Below are positions 1 to 11,923 of a stretch of 64,000 nucleotides of DNA, one piece after another; within the stretch, counting starts at the first letter, position 1, and every line of letters starts with the position of its first letter. Under the pieces are notes generated by a model. It was not told the DNA's origin, made no database searches, and saw only the letters and a program-made list of their open reading frames with translations. This DNA comes from Balneatrix alpica DSM 16621 (GTDB lineage Bacteria > Pseudomonadota > Gammaproteobacteria > Pseudomonadales > Balneatricaceae). The stretch is from NCBI RefSeq assembly GCF_000619885.1, contig NZ_JHUZ01000006.1:496001-560000 (forward strand), given 5' to 3'. A program made the translations under genes and the position numbers.

Positions 1-222
1 CAGTGGACGGCGCTCGGCCTTGTAACGCACGACAAACTCCGCCGCCAGGTGCTGGCAATCCGCCGCGCTGCCGCCGTTACCCATAAAAATCAGTTTACCG
101 CCCTGCGCCAAGCACGCTTCGACCCGGTCTGCCAGTTCCAGCACCTGAGGCTCCAGGCTGCTTAGCTGGTTAAACACCTGGAGGTGGCGGGTTAGGGTGG
201 CATGAAAGGTGGAGGCGCTCAT
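1..222 (-). CDS. gmhA: Phosphoheptose isomerase GmhA, N-terminal part (runs off the window)
   Basis: Isomerises sedoheptulose 7-phosphate to D-glycero-D-manno-heptose 7-phosphate, the first step of ADP-heptose synthesis for the LPS inner core, in the cytoplasm. The 74 visible codons contain the SIS-domain phosphosugar-binding stretch FMGNGGSAADCQHLAAEF (about residues 47-64), which is typical of GmhA. DiaA is a close relative and cannot be fully excluded because the C-terminal half lies outside the window. Start ATG at 222-220 is preceded by AAGGA with suitable spacing. It is divergent from the riboswitch-controlled thiamine operon. A heptose gene fits with the heptosyltransferases at the other end of the window. 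Confidence 0.85.
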   Translation of the reverse strand, partial: MSASTFHATLTRHLQVFNQLSSLEPQVLELADRVEACLAQGGKLIFMGNGGSAADCQHLAAEFVVRYKAERRPL

Positions 223-390
223 AGACAGTCCTTAAGCTCAAATAGGCACAGAGGCAGCAGTTTAACAAAGCCGTTGAGCAGCGCCCAGAATTTAGCAGCC
301 GCGGGGGCTAATCTCACCTTTTAGCACGACTGCGCTTGAGCAAGGGCCGCTAGACAAGCGCCTGTTTAGTTTTTACACTGCGGCTCATTA

Positions 391-466
391 CTTGTCGGGG
401 TGCTGCCTGAGCAGCTGAGAAATACCCGTAGAACCTGATCCAGTTTGTACTGGCGTAGGGAACAAG
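391..466 (+). promoter_or_regulatory. TPP riboswitch aptamer (THI element)
   Basis: The conserved THI-box landmarks are present in order: GGGGTGC near 397-403, CTGAGA at 415-420, ACCC at 424-427, GAACCTGATC at 431-440 and the final TAGGGAA. CTTGT (391-395) pairs with ACAAG (462-466) to close P1. It lies directly upstream of thiD-thiC, so thiamine pyrophosphate should repress this operon. I found no convincing sigma-70 promoter in the 223-390 stretch between gmhA and the aptamer, although one must be there. Confidence 0.95.
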
Positions 467-543
467 CCTCAGACACTGCTGTGTCTCTCTTGTTTATCTC
501 CTTGGATGGAGTCCTCGCCGGTACCTGTAGCGAGGCGAACTCC

Positions 544-545
<2 letters not shown>
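461..545 (+). promoter_or_regulatory. Riboswitch expression platform with SD-sequestering hairpin
   Basis: Two hairpins follow the aptamer. In the first, AGACAC (471-476) pairs with GTGTCT (481-486), and AACAAG (461-466) pairs with CTTGTT (489-494). This uses the 3' strand of P1, so it competes with the ligand-bound aptamer. In the second, ATGGAGT (506-512) pairs with ACTCCAT (539-545) and CCTCGC (513-518) with GCGAGG (530-535). It buries the GAGG Shine-Dalgarno (532-535) and the first two bases of the thiD ATG. No run of T follows either hairpin, so translational control is more likely than termination. The switching path is inferred; no folding was computed. Confidence 0.7.
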
Positions 546-3262
<2,717 letters not shown>

Positions 3263-3279
3263 CCAGTGGTTAGGCGATA

Positions 3280-3311
3280 AACAGAACGGGCACCCAGGTG
3301 CCCGTTCTGTT
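3280..3311. terminator. Bidirectional hairpin between thiC and pbpG
   Basis: AACAGAACGGGCACC pairs with GGTGCCCGTTCTGTT around a tiny loop, a near-perfect 15-base inverted repeat located between the convergent thiC and pbpG genes. The T run after the stem is short on both strands, so termination strength is uncertain. Confidence 0.7.
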
Positions 3312-3333
3312 ATCTGCCATTGATTGGAGACGA

Positions 3334-4272
3334 TCAGTTGCTCGCATGCAGCTTGGCTTGCTGGCGCTCTCGATCCTTTTGTTGTCGATAGCTTTTTGCT
3401 GCTGCGGGGACGGGGGTCACCTTGCCGGTTTCCAGCCAGGTGCGTAAACGGCTGGCATCGGCCACATGGGTGTATTTGCCAAAGGAGTCCAACACCACCA
3501 GGGCCACTGGACGCTTGTTGATGTAAGTGCGCATTACCAAGCAGTGCCCGGCGGCATTGGTAAAGCCGGTTTTGGTCAGGCGAATATCCCAGTTGCGCTT
3601 ATTGCGTACCAACGGATTGGTGTTGACGAAATCCAGGCTGTAGCTCGGTTGACGAAACTGTACGGTTTTCTTGGCGGTGGTGCTCAGTTCATTCATCAGA
3701 GGATATTTCTGGCTGGCGACCACTAACTTGACCAGGTCTTCGGCGTTGGAGACGTTTTTGGCCGATAACCCTGTTGGTTCAACAAAGCGGGTGTTTTTCA
3801 TCCCCAGGGCTTTGGCTTTGTTATTCATCGCTTTGATAAAGGCTTTGTAGCCGCCAGGGTAATGTACGGCCAAGCTGTTGGTGGCACGGTTTTCCGAAGA
3901 CATCAGCGCCAGCAGCAGCATCTCTTTACGGCTGATTTTGCTTTGCAGACGCAGGCGCGAATAGACCCCCTTTAAATCTTTATTGTGACTGATATCGACA
4001 CTGATCAGTTCGGTCATGGATTGCTTGGCATCCAGCACCACCATGGCGGTCATCAGCTTCGTTACTGAGGCAATGGGGAGCACCATTTTCGGATTGCTGG
4101 AGTAGAGTACCTTGTTGGTTTGTAGATCCACCACCAGGGCACTGCCGGAAGCCAGTTCCTGTTTTTGTGATTGGGCATTGCCTTTGCTGGCAGCCCAACT
4201 GGGCAGGCTGACGAGACAAAGCAGGGAGAAAACCAGTAAGGGCAGAACGAGCAGAGAGCGCAGTGCAGGCAT
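3334..4272 (-). CDS. pbpG: D-alanyl-D-alanine endopeptidase (PBP7-type)
   Basis: Periplasmic low-molecular-weight penicillin-binding protein of the S11 family, expected to cut peptidoglycan cross-links. Active-site motifs are intact: SVTK at residues 69-72, SEN at 126-128 and KTG at 234-236. Residues 1-28 form a signal peptide ending near SWAA. I start at ATG 4272 because the signal peptide begins there, although no clear Shine-Dalgarno precedes it. A TTG at 4350 has GGAG upstream but would put about 26 extra residues before the signal peptide. Length is 312 residues. A DacA-type carboxypeptidase is the alternative, but size and lack of a C-terminal amphipathic anchor favour PBP7. Confidence 0.88.
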   Translation of the reverse strand: MPALRSLLVLPLLVFSLLCLVSLPSWAASKGNAQSQKQELASGSALVVDLQTNKVLYSSNPKMVLPIASVTKLMTAMVVLDAKQSMTELISVDISHNKDLKGVYSRLRLQSKISRKEMLLLALMSSENRATNSLAVHYPGGYKAFIKAMNNKAKALGMKNTRFVEPTGLSAKNVSNAEDLVKLVVASQKYPLMNELSTTAKKTVQFRQPSYSLDFVNTNPLVRNKRNWDIRLTKTGFTNAAGHCLVMRTYINKRPVALVVLDSFGKYTHVADASRLRTWLETGKVTPVPAAAKSYRQQKDRERQQAKLHASN

Positions 4273-4413
4273 GATGATATCGGCTGCTAAAGGGTGGAAT
4301 TGGGCCCAGAACGGTAGGGCAGTGATCAGGCGGCGCTGATTATAGTGCAAGGCGGTCTGACTCCTAGCAGCTGATGCAAAAATTATTGTTATTTTTCAAA
4401 GTAGTTAGTCAGG

Positions 4414-6441
4414 TTAACTGGCTTGGCTATCCTTCTGCTGACTTTTGTTGGGGAGTAAGTAGCGCTGTTCAAACATTTCTCGGGCAATAGGCGGAGAGAA
4501 CAAGAAGCCCTGGACAGTGTCAAAGCCATGTTCGGCCAGCCAGTGCAATTGCGCGGGTGTCTCTACCCCTTCGGCGACGACTTCAATGCCGAGGATATTG
4601 CCCAGCGAGCTGATAATACGGGTCACTGCGCTGTCATTGGGGAGCTTGGCGACAAAGGAGCGGTCGGCCTTGAGAATGTCTAAGGGCAGGCGCTGAACGT
4701 AAGAGAGGGAGGAGTAACCGGTACCAAAATCATCCAAGGCCACCTTGAGGCCTAATTTGCGCACTTCCTCTAACACTTGGGTGGCCTTAGCCAGGTTGCG
4801 CATGATGGTGGTTTCGGTGATCTCAATCTCCAGCAGCTGTGACGGAATGGCATATTGGCTGAGCAGGGTGGCAAGACGTTGACTGAAGCCGGGGTTAAGC
4901 AGTTGGGCCGGGGCGACGTTAATCGCAATAGGAACAGCGCACTGCTGGGCGATCCAGCTATGCAGGGTGCGGCAGGCCTCTTCTAACACCCAGTCGCCCA
5001 AGGGCAGAATCAGCTTGGTCTCTTCGGCTATAGGGATGAATTGGGCCGGGGAGATGATCTGGCCATCCTGACGAATCCAGCGCAGCAGCGCCTCACAGCC
5101 TGTCACCTGACGGGTTTTAATCGCGAGTTTCGGCTGGAAGTAGAGTTGGAATTCGCCATTATGGATGGCTTTGAGCAGGTTGTTCTCAATCTGTAGATGA
5201 ATTCGCGCCTGCTCGGTCAACTCGGCTTTAAAGAAGGCCCATTGCTGCACGCCATCATTTTTGGCGCTGTTCATTGCCACATCGGCGTGGCGCATGAGGA
5301 GGTCGGGGTTATCGCCATCTTCCGGAAAGAGAGCAATCCCCACTGACGCGCTGGGGGAGATGGTCATGCCCTCCAGCTCTACTGGCTCGCGCAGGTGGCC
5401 GAGCATGTCCTCAACGTGATCAAGAATGGCTTCCGGAGATTCGGAGGTGGGGAGCAGGGCGACAAACTCATCGCTGCCAAGCCGAGCGACCAGAACCCCC
5501 TTGGGCAGGGTTTGCTGTAGGCGCATGGCGACTTGCTGCAGCAGGGCATCTCCTTGTTGGTGGCCGAGGGAGTCATTGATGTTTTTGAATCGATCCAGGT
5601 CGATCATTAACAGCGCGAAGCTGGCATCCTGGGACTGGGCGGTTTCAATGCGTTGAGCCAGGGTCTCCATCAACAGCGCGCGGTTGGCCAAACCAGTCAG
5701 ACCATCCCGTGTCGCCATCCGGGTCAGGCTGATTTGACTATCAGCCAGGGCGCGAAGGTGGTTATTACAAGCGGTGACCACCATGCCCAGTTCATCTTTT
5801 TCATGGCCTTTGGGGGTTTGCAACATGCGCCCACCGGGGTGCATGGGATCGAGTGCCCCCATGGCATGCCCCAGGCTGATCAGCGGACGGGTAAGAAAAC
5901 GGTGGAATAGGGTGGTCAGCACCAGGGCAATCAGAATGGCCTGTACCAGGCTGCTGAGCAAGGTCACCCAGGCGGTATCGATCCAGCTTTGCAGAAGGTA
6001 AGTTGGGTCTCCTTCCAGCTCCAGGGTAGCAATGACCTGGCGGTTATCCCCGCTGGCATTGGGGGCGTAGAGGTTACGAGTGAGGCGTTGGGGAGGGCCA
6101 AATAACCAGGTTGCCATGGCGGAGTAGTCCGGTGCACTTACCTGGCGCAAGTCCGCCAGGCGCCGCCCTTCTAGCAGCGTTAAGCGGCCTGCTTGAACAC
6201 CATCCAAGGCCAGAATGCCGTGCAGGGTTTGAATGGCTAAGGCGTCGTTAATCTCCCAGGCGGCAACGGTCATGGGACGATAAGCAGATTCCTGCACTTG
6301 TTGCAGCAACACAACCTGACGGGCTTGATGTTGACGGGTAAGGGCGGAGAGCTGAAACGCCAAAAAAATCAACGTTAGCAACAGCGTGGCAACGGTGACA
6401 TAGAGTAGCTGTGTGAGCGTAAGCGAACGCTGTACCTGCAT
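4414..6441 (-). CDS. Membrane GGDEF-EAL c-di-GMP protein
   Basis: Inner-membrane cyclic-di-GMP enzyme of about 675 residues. Order: TM helix near residues 13-33, a periplasmic region of roughly 110 residues, a second TM with a HAMP-like segment, GGDEF near residues 240-400 and EAL near 420-660. The diguanylate cyclase signature reads GSDEF (near residue 321) instead of GGDEF. The EAL domain looks intact: EALLRW, EITETTIM, DDFGTGYSSL and AEGVET. Phosphodiesterase activity is therefore expected; the cyclase half may be active or may only bind GTP. ATG 6441 fits the TM start; ATG 6516 is possible but lacks an SD. The 321 bases upstream (6442-6762) hold only an inverted repeat and a weak hairpin. 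Confidence 0.85.
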   Translation of the reverse strand: MQVQRSLTLTQLLYVTVATLLLTLIFLAFQLSALTRQHQARQVVLLQQVQESAYRPMTVAAWEINDALAIQTLHGILALDGVQAGRLTLLEGRRLADLRQVSAPDYSAMATWLFGPPQRLTRNLYAPNASGDNRQVIATLELEGDPTYLLQSWIDTAWVTLLSSLVQAILIALVLTTLFHRFLTRPLISLGHAMGALDPMHPGGRMLQTPKGHEKDELGMVVTACNNHLRALADSQISLTRMATRDGLTGLANRALLMETLAQRIETAQSQDASFALLMIDLDRFKNINDSLGHQQGDALLQQVAMRLQQTLPKGVLVARLGSDEFVALLPTSESPEAILDHVEDMLGHLREPVELEGMTISPSASVGIALFPEDGDNPDLLMRHADVAMNSAKNDGVQQWAFFKAELTEQARIHLQIENNLLKAIHNGEFQLYFQPKLAIKTRQVTGCEALLRWIRQDGQIISPAQFIPIAEETKLILPLGDWVLEEACRTLHSWIAQQCAVPIAINVAPAQLLNPGFSQRLATLLSQYAIPSQLLEIEITETTIMRNLAKATQVLEEVRKLGLKVALDDFGTGYSSLSYVQRLPLDILKADRSFVAKLPNDSAVTRIISSLGNILGIEVVAEGVETPAQLHWLAEHGFDTVQGFLFSPPIAREMFEQRYLLPNKSQQKDSQAS

Positions 6442-6531
6442 AAAAGCGTGATCCCCGATCAAGCTGGTTATGTACTTTCCCGCCCGGTGCATCCGGGAGA
6501 CTGCCAGGCACAGCATGCTGTGCAGCGATTG

Positions 6532-6547
6532 ATGGAGCAGGCTCCAT
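6532..6547. repeat. Perfect inverted repeat upstream of the GGDEF-EAL gene
   Basis: ATGGAGC (6532-6538) and GCTCCAT (6541-6547) are separated by two bases. It lies about 90 bases before the chosen start of the minus-strand GGDEF-EAL gene. It could be an operator or an mRNA hairpin; nothing in the sequence decides. Confidence 0.4.
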
Positions 6548-6723
6548 TGATCAGCTAAAGAATTAACATAATCGCTTCTAAAAACAAGCAGTTATATCGA
6601 CTGGGTCGCCCGGGTGAAAGCCGAGGTCATTCCTTCCTTTGCCGGTTATCCATTAGTGATAGCCCAGAATAAGGGCGGAGGCAAAGATTCTTTGGTGCAG
6701 TGCATTAAATGTGCCGAGCCTAG

Positions 6724-6745
6724 CCAGCACCTGTAAAGGTGCTGG
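6724..6745. terminator. Possible terminator hairpin after rlmJ
   Basis: CCAGCACC (6724-6731) pairs with GGTGCTGG (6738-6745) with a six-base loop, just past the rlmJ stop. There is no T run on the minus strand, so intrinsic termination is doubtful. Confidence 0.4.
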
Positions 6746-6762
6746 ATCAAGCGTTGTGGCGA

Positions 6763-7596
6763 TTATTCCGGCACTAACCATTCCAGTACTAGTTTGGCTT
6801 GATCGTCCTGTCCTAAAGTCTGGCGTAGCCATTCTCCTGCCGGTTGCAGGCGCTCCTGTAACTGCCAGGGCGGATTGATGATCAACATGCCAGAGCCGCT
6901 AAATACCCCTTGTTCAGCCGCTTTGACATGGAGCTCAGCCAATAGAATTTTGCGGATACCGCTCAGGGTCAGGCGGCGGTGCAGTTGCATCACCTCACGG
7001 CGGTCTTTGATCGGGTACCAGATGGCGTAGCAGCCGGTTGGCCAGCGCTTATGGGCTTTTTGGATGGCTTCGGCCAGCTTTTTGAACTCGTTATCCTGTT
7101 CAAAAGGAGGGTCAATCAGCACCAAACCGCGCTTTTCCGTCGGAGGTAGGCACGCTTGCAGGCTCTGGTAGGCATCTTCCCGGCGCAGGCTGACCTGGCG
7201 CTGACCTTTAAACAGTTCGGTTAACTGCTGCTGATCTTCCGGGTGCAGCTCATTGAGAATCAGGCTGTCTTGCGGGCGGCGCAACATGGCAGCCAGCCAG
7301 GGGGAGCCTGGATAACTCTGTGGCTGTTCGGCACGACACTGTTCAACCAGTTGCAGGTAGCGTTGTAGTAATTCGGGTAAATGAGTGTGCTGGCTCAGGC
7401 GACCAATGCCCTGATCGGCTTCGGCGGTTTTGCGTGCTTGCTCGGCATCCAGGTTGTAACGGCCAATGCCGGCATGGGTATCAAGATAGCAAAACGCTTT
7501 GTCTTTTTGCTTTAACGCATCCAGGAGCGCAACCAGGACAAGATGCTTCCAAACATCGGCAAAATTGCCGGCATGGTAGATGTGGCGGTAGTTCAA
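6763..7596 (-). CDS. rlmJ: 23S rRNA (adenine-2030-N6)-methyltransferase RlmJ
   Basis: SAM-dependent methyltransferase that modifies A2030 of 23S rRNA (E. coli numbering). The N-terminus MNYRHIYHAGNFADVWKH is the family signature, followed by DTHAGIGRY for SAM binding and LIDPPFE (N6-adenine methyltransferase catalytic motif) in the second half. Length 277 residues is normal. It is divergent from the DUF1445 gene with about 90 bases between them, and stands alone as a transcription unit. Confidence 0.95.
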   Translation of the reverse strand: MNYRHIYHAGNFADVWKHLVLVALLDALKQKDKAFCYLDTHAGIGRYNLDAEQARKTAEADQGIGRLSQHTHLPELLQRYLQLVEQCRAEQPQSYPGSPWLAAMLRRPQDSLILNELHPEDQQQLTELFKGQRQVSLRREDAYQSLQACLPPTEKRGLVLIDPPFEQDNEFKKLAEAIQKAHKRWPTGCYAIWYPIKDRREVMQLHRRLTLSGIRKILLAELHVKAAEQGVFSGSGMLIINPPWQLQERLQPAGEWLRQTLGQDDQAKLVLEWLVPE

Positions 7597-7687
7597 GTTC
7601 GACCCAACTCTTTAGTGCTATTCTCTGGCACAATAAGCGCCAGCTATGACGGCGCAGCATAGCACAACTTGCATGAGGCACAGAGAC

Positions 7688-8485
7688 ATGTGGCAGTCGC
7701 ATCCTTACGCCTGTCGTCAACAGATTCGGCAACAGTGCTGGCGCAAGCATACCGCCCATCTGGCGGCTGGCTTTGTGCAGGCCAATTTAGTCGTGGTGCC
7801 TGCTGCATATGCGGACGATTTTGCTCAGTTTTGCCAAGCCAATGCTCAGGCTTGTCCCTTGTTGGCGCAAACCGAGCCTGGGCAGTGGCAGTTGCCGCAC
7901 TGGGGCGAGGATATTGATCTGCGCCAGGATGTGCCTCGTTATCGTGTTTTTCAGCATGGTCAGTGTATTGAGCAGCCGACTTCGGTGCTCGATATTTGGC
8001 AGCCAGACTGGGTGAGCTTTCTGCTGGGTTGTTCGTTTTCTTTTGACGCGGCGCTGGCTGAGGCTGGGGTGCCACCGCGCCACTGGCAGCAAGGGCGTAA
8101 TGTGCCGATGTATATTACCCATATTGCCAGTCAGACTGTCGGTCCTTTTCGTGGGCCGCTGGTGGTGAGTATGCGCCCTTACCGTGTCGATCAGGTGGCA
8201 AGGGTGTTGGAAGTGACGCGTCAGTGTCCCCAGGTGCATGGTGCGCCGTTACAGATTGGCCAACCCCTGAGTTTGGGGATTAAGGATCTGTCTCAGCCGG
8301 ACTTTGGCGAGGCGGTTGAGCTTGCCAGTGATGAACTGCCACTGTTTTGGGCCTGCGGGGTGACGCCGCAATTGGCCTTGCAGCAGGCCAGATTGCCAAT
8401 TGCGGTGACCCATTCCCCTGGTTGTATGCTGATTACTGACATCCCTCAGCGGCAATTGCAGCAACATCTGGCACGATCAGGATAA
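7688..8485 (+). CDS. DUF1445 protein (putative hydro-lyase / D-glutamate cyclase family)
   Basis: A 265-residue soluble protein of the DUF1445 family, which includes mammalian D-glutamate cyclase and bacterial YcsI-like putative hydro-lyases. Family landmarks visible are GFVQANLVVVP near the N-terminus, VPMYITHI with GPFRGPLVVSMRP in the middle and THSPGCMLITD near the end. The substrate in bacteria is not established, so I do not assign one. ATG 7688 follows GAGG; an earlier in-frame start near 7646 would add 14 residues unlike the family. No functional link to its neighbours is evident. Confidence 0.8.
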   Translation: MWQSHPYACRQQIRQQCWRKHTAHLAAGFVQANLVVVPAAYADDFAQFCQANAQACPLLAQTEPGQWQLPHWGEDIDLRQDVPRYRVFQHGQCIEQPTSVLDIWQPDWVSFLLGCSFSFDAALAEAGVPPRHWQQGRNVPMYITHIASQTVGPFRGPLVVSMRPYRVDQVARVLEVTRQCPQVHGAPLQIGQPLSLGIKDLSQPDFGEAVELASDELPLFWACGVTPQLALQQARLPIAVTHSPGCMLITDIPQRQLQQHLARSG

Positions 8486-8554
8486 AGCAGAGAAACACTC
8501 TGATTTGAATATCTTTTTTCTGGATGACAGCGGATGCTCTAGGCTATGACTCTG

Positions 8555-8588
8555 CTGTCATTTGATTGTCATTTGAGTGTCACATACT
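8555..8588 (+). promoter_or_regulatory. Pho box with three tandem repeats and -10 element, upstream of hemB-ppk
   Basis: Three PhoB half-sites occur with exact 11-base periodicity: CTGTCAT (8555-8561), TTGTCAT (8566-8572) and GTGTCAC (8577-8583), separated twice by TTGA. Ten bases after the second half-site comes CATACT (8583-8588), a plausible -10 at the spacing seen in E. coli phoA. No good -35 is needed for a PhoB-activated promoter. A reversed half-site ATGACAG lies at 8524-8530. The polyphosphate kinase gene downstream makes phosphate control sensible. Confidence 0.85.
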
Positions 8589-8595
8589 AGCCTGA

Positions 8596-9648
<1,053 letters not shown>

Positions 9649-9664
9649 GCGGGTATAGGCTGAC

Positions 9665-9681
9665 GGGGCGATATGCGCCCC
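9665..9681 (+). other. Intercistronic hairpin between hemB and ppk
   Basis: GGGGCG (9665-9670) pairs with CGCCCC (9676-9681) around a five-base loop. There is no T run, so it may stabilise or partly attenuate the hemB-ppk transcript rather than end it. Confidence 0.4.
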
Positions 9682-9711
9682 GCCGTCTGTCCCAGGAGAA
9701 GTGAGGATCCT

Positions 9712-11853
9712 ATGACTCAAACTGCCCCAGCCATGGAGGCTACTGGCGTGCAGACGGAAGCCCTGGAAGAGCATGCGCCAGCGATCGACCTGTCCTCGCC
9801 GGAGCTCTATATCAACCGCCACCTTAGCCACCTGCAATTTAATATACGGGTGCTGGAGCAGGCGCTGGATGAGCGTCACCCGCTGATGGAGCGCTTGCAG
9901 TTCCTGCTGATTTTCTCCAGTAACCTGGACGAGTTTTTTGAGATTAAAGTGGCCGAGCTGCAGCGTCAGATACGCTTTGGCCGGGAAAAGGTCGGCCCGG
10001 ATGGCTTGCAACCCCAGGAAGTGTTGCGCCGCATTCGGGAAATCTGTCATGAACAGGTCACCCGCCAGTACTCCATTCTGAATGATGTATTGATTCCGGC
10101 CATGGAGGCAGAGGGTATACGCTTCCTGCGTCGTCGCGAGTGGACCAAGGCCCAGCGGGAGTGGATCCGTAGTTATTTTATGGACACCCTGATGCCGGTA
10201 ATGACACCGATAGGGCTGGATCCTGCTCACCCCTTCCCCCGCTTGGTTAACAAGAGTCTGAACTTTATTGTCTCGTTGGAAGGGAAGGATGCCTTTGGCC
10301 GGGATTCCGGTTTGGCCATTATCCCAGCACCGCGCTCCATGCCCCGTCTGATCCGCTTGCCGGATGAGCTATGTCGCGGTGGCGATAACCTGGTGTTTCT
10401 CTCCTCGGTGATACACGCCTTTGCCGATGAGCTTTTCCCTGGCATGGAAATGAAGGGCTGCTATCAATTCCGCCTGACTCGTAATGCCGACCTGGATTTG
10501 GATGCGGAAGAAGTCGATGACTTGGCCCGCGCCCTAAAAGGGGAGTTGCAGCACCGTCAGTTTGGCCAGGCTGTCCGCCTGGAGGTAGCGGATAACTGCC
10601 CTGATATGCTGGTGAGCTTCTTGTTGGAAGAGTTTGGCTTGAGTGACAACGAGTTGTATCGGGTCAACGGTCCGGTGAACCTGAGCCGTTTAACCGCGGT
10701 GCGTGAGTTGGTCACCCGTGCTGATCTGGCCTACACCAGCTTCTCCCCGGGCATGCCCAGACGTCTGCGTGATAAGAAGTCGATGTTCGAAGCATTGCGG
10801 CAACGGGATTTGCTGCTCTTTCATCCTTATGAGTCTTTCACCCCGGTGGTGGATATGCTGCGTGAAGCGGCGCGTGATCCGAGGGTGCTGGCGATTAAAC
10901 AGACTCTTTATCGCACCGGTGGCAACTCGGAAATTGTCGCAGCCTTAGTCGAGGCCGCCCGTAACGGTAAAGAAGTGACGGCGGTGATCGAGATTCGCGC
11001 CCGTTTTGATGAGGAGAACAACCTTAAGCTGGCCAGCCTGCTGCAAGAAGCGGGGGTGGTCGTGGTATACGGGGTGGTGGGTTATAAAACCCATGCCAAG
11101 ATGATGATGATTGTGCGCCATGAAGATGAGGGGCTGCGCCGTTATGTCCACCTGGGTACCGGCAACTATCACCAGGGTACCGCCCGTCTCTATACCGACT
11201 ATTCGCTGCTGACCGCAGACCAAGAGGTGGGGGAGGATGTTCACAAGATCTTCCAGCAGCTCACTGGGATGGGCAAAATTCTGCGTTTGCAGAAGCTCTA
11301 CAATGCACCCTTCTCTCTGCATCCGAAAATGGTCGAATTTATCCTGCGGGAAATGCGCAATGCTCAGGCGGGGAAAGAGGCTTACATCATCATTAAGGTT
11401 AACAGCCTGACCGAGCCTCGTTTGATTCGTACTCTGTATCGTGCCTCGCAGGCAGGCGTGAAGATCGATCTGATTGTGCGGGGGATGTGCTGTCTGCGTC
11501 CAGGTATTGCCGGGGTATCGGATAATATCCGGGTGCGCTCAATCATCGGTCGTTTCCTCGAACATACCCGGGTGTTTTATTTCCACAATGATGGTTCGCC
11601 GGAAATTTATGCAGCTAGTGCCGACTGGATGGAGCGTAACATGCTCTACCGGGTAGAGACCTGCTTCCCGATGGAACCTTTGCGTGTTGGCCCACGGGTG
11701 AAGAAGGATTTGGAGCTGTACCTGAGCGATAACAGCCAAAGCTGGGAGCTGCAGTCGGATGGTCACTACAGCCGTAATCATCCCCAGGAAGGTGAAGACC
11801 CGATCAGTGCCCAACAGCTGTTGCTGGAGCGCTTGGCGGCCGCCGCCACCTAA
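9712..11853 (+). CDS. ppk: Polyphosphate kinase 1
   Basis: Makes long-chain polyphosphate from ATP, reversibly, as a membrane-associated oligomer. The 713-residue protein has the four PPK1 regions: N-terminal [13 protein letters not shown], the head domain, and two phospholipase D-like catalytic domains with [13 protein letters not shown] and [13 protein letters not shown]. His461 in the first of these matches the autophosphorylated His of the E. coli enzyme. ATG 9712 has GAGG five bases upstream; an earlier in-frame GTG/ATG near 9673 lacks an SD. It lies 63 bases after hemB, so phosphate starvation should induce it via the Pho box. Confidence 0.97.
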   Translation: MTQTAPAMEATGVQTEALEEHAPAIDLSSPELYINRHLSHLQFNIRVLEQALDERHPLMERLQFLLIFSSNLDEFFEIKVAELQRQIRFGREKVGPDGLQPQEVLRRIREICHEQVTRQYSILNDVLIPAMEAEGIRFLRRREWTKAQREWIRSYFMDTLMPVMTPIGLDPAHPFPRLVNKSLNFIVSLEGKDAFGRDSGLAIIPAPRSMPRLIRLPDELCRGGDNLVFLSSVIHAFADELFPGMEMKGCYQFRLTRNADLDLDAEEVDDLARALKGELQHRQFGQAVRLEVADNCPDMLVSFLLEEFGLSDNELYRVNGPVNLSRLTAVRELVTRADLAYTSFSPGMPRRLRDKKSMFEALRQRDLLLFHPYESFTPVVDMLREAARDPRVLAIKQTLYRTGGNSEIVAALVEAARNGKEVTAVIEIRARFDEENNLKLASLLQEAGVVVVYGVVGYKTHAKMMMIVRHEDEGLRRYVHLGTGNYHQGTARLYTDYSLLTADQEVGEDVHKIFQQLTGMGKILRLQKLYNAPFSLHPKMVEFILREMRNAQAGKEAYIIIKVNSLTEPRLIRTLYRASQAGVKIDLIVRGMCCLRPGIAGVSDNIRVRSIIGRFLEHTRVFYFHNDGSPEIYAASADWMERNMLYRVETCFPMEPLRVGPRVKKDLELYLSDNSQSWELQSDGHYSRNHPQEGEDPISAQQLLLERLAAAAT

Positions 11854-11879
11854 AGCGCCTGCGGTTTAATCACTATGCA

Positions 11880-11905
11880 AAAGGGCAGCCCGCGGGTTGC
11901 CCTTT
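11880..11905. terminator. Bidirectional terminator between ppk and ppx
   Basis: AAAGGGCA (11880-11887) pairs with TTGCCCTTT (11897-11905), with an inner CCCGCGGG self-complementary core. A-rich and T-rich flanks serve both directions between the convergent ppk and ppx genes. Confidence 0.85.
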
Positions 11906-11923
11906 GTATAGATGATGAGGGGG

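Noticed and set aside
467-496. Transcription terminator as riboswitch output
   Set aside because: The hairpin is followed by only TTTATCT, not a real T run, and the next hairpin hides the SD, so translational control fits better.
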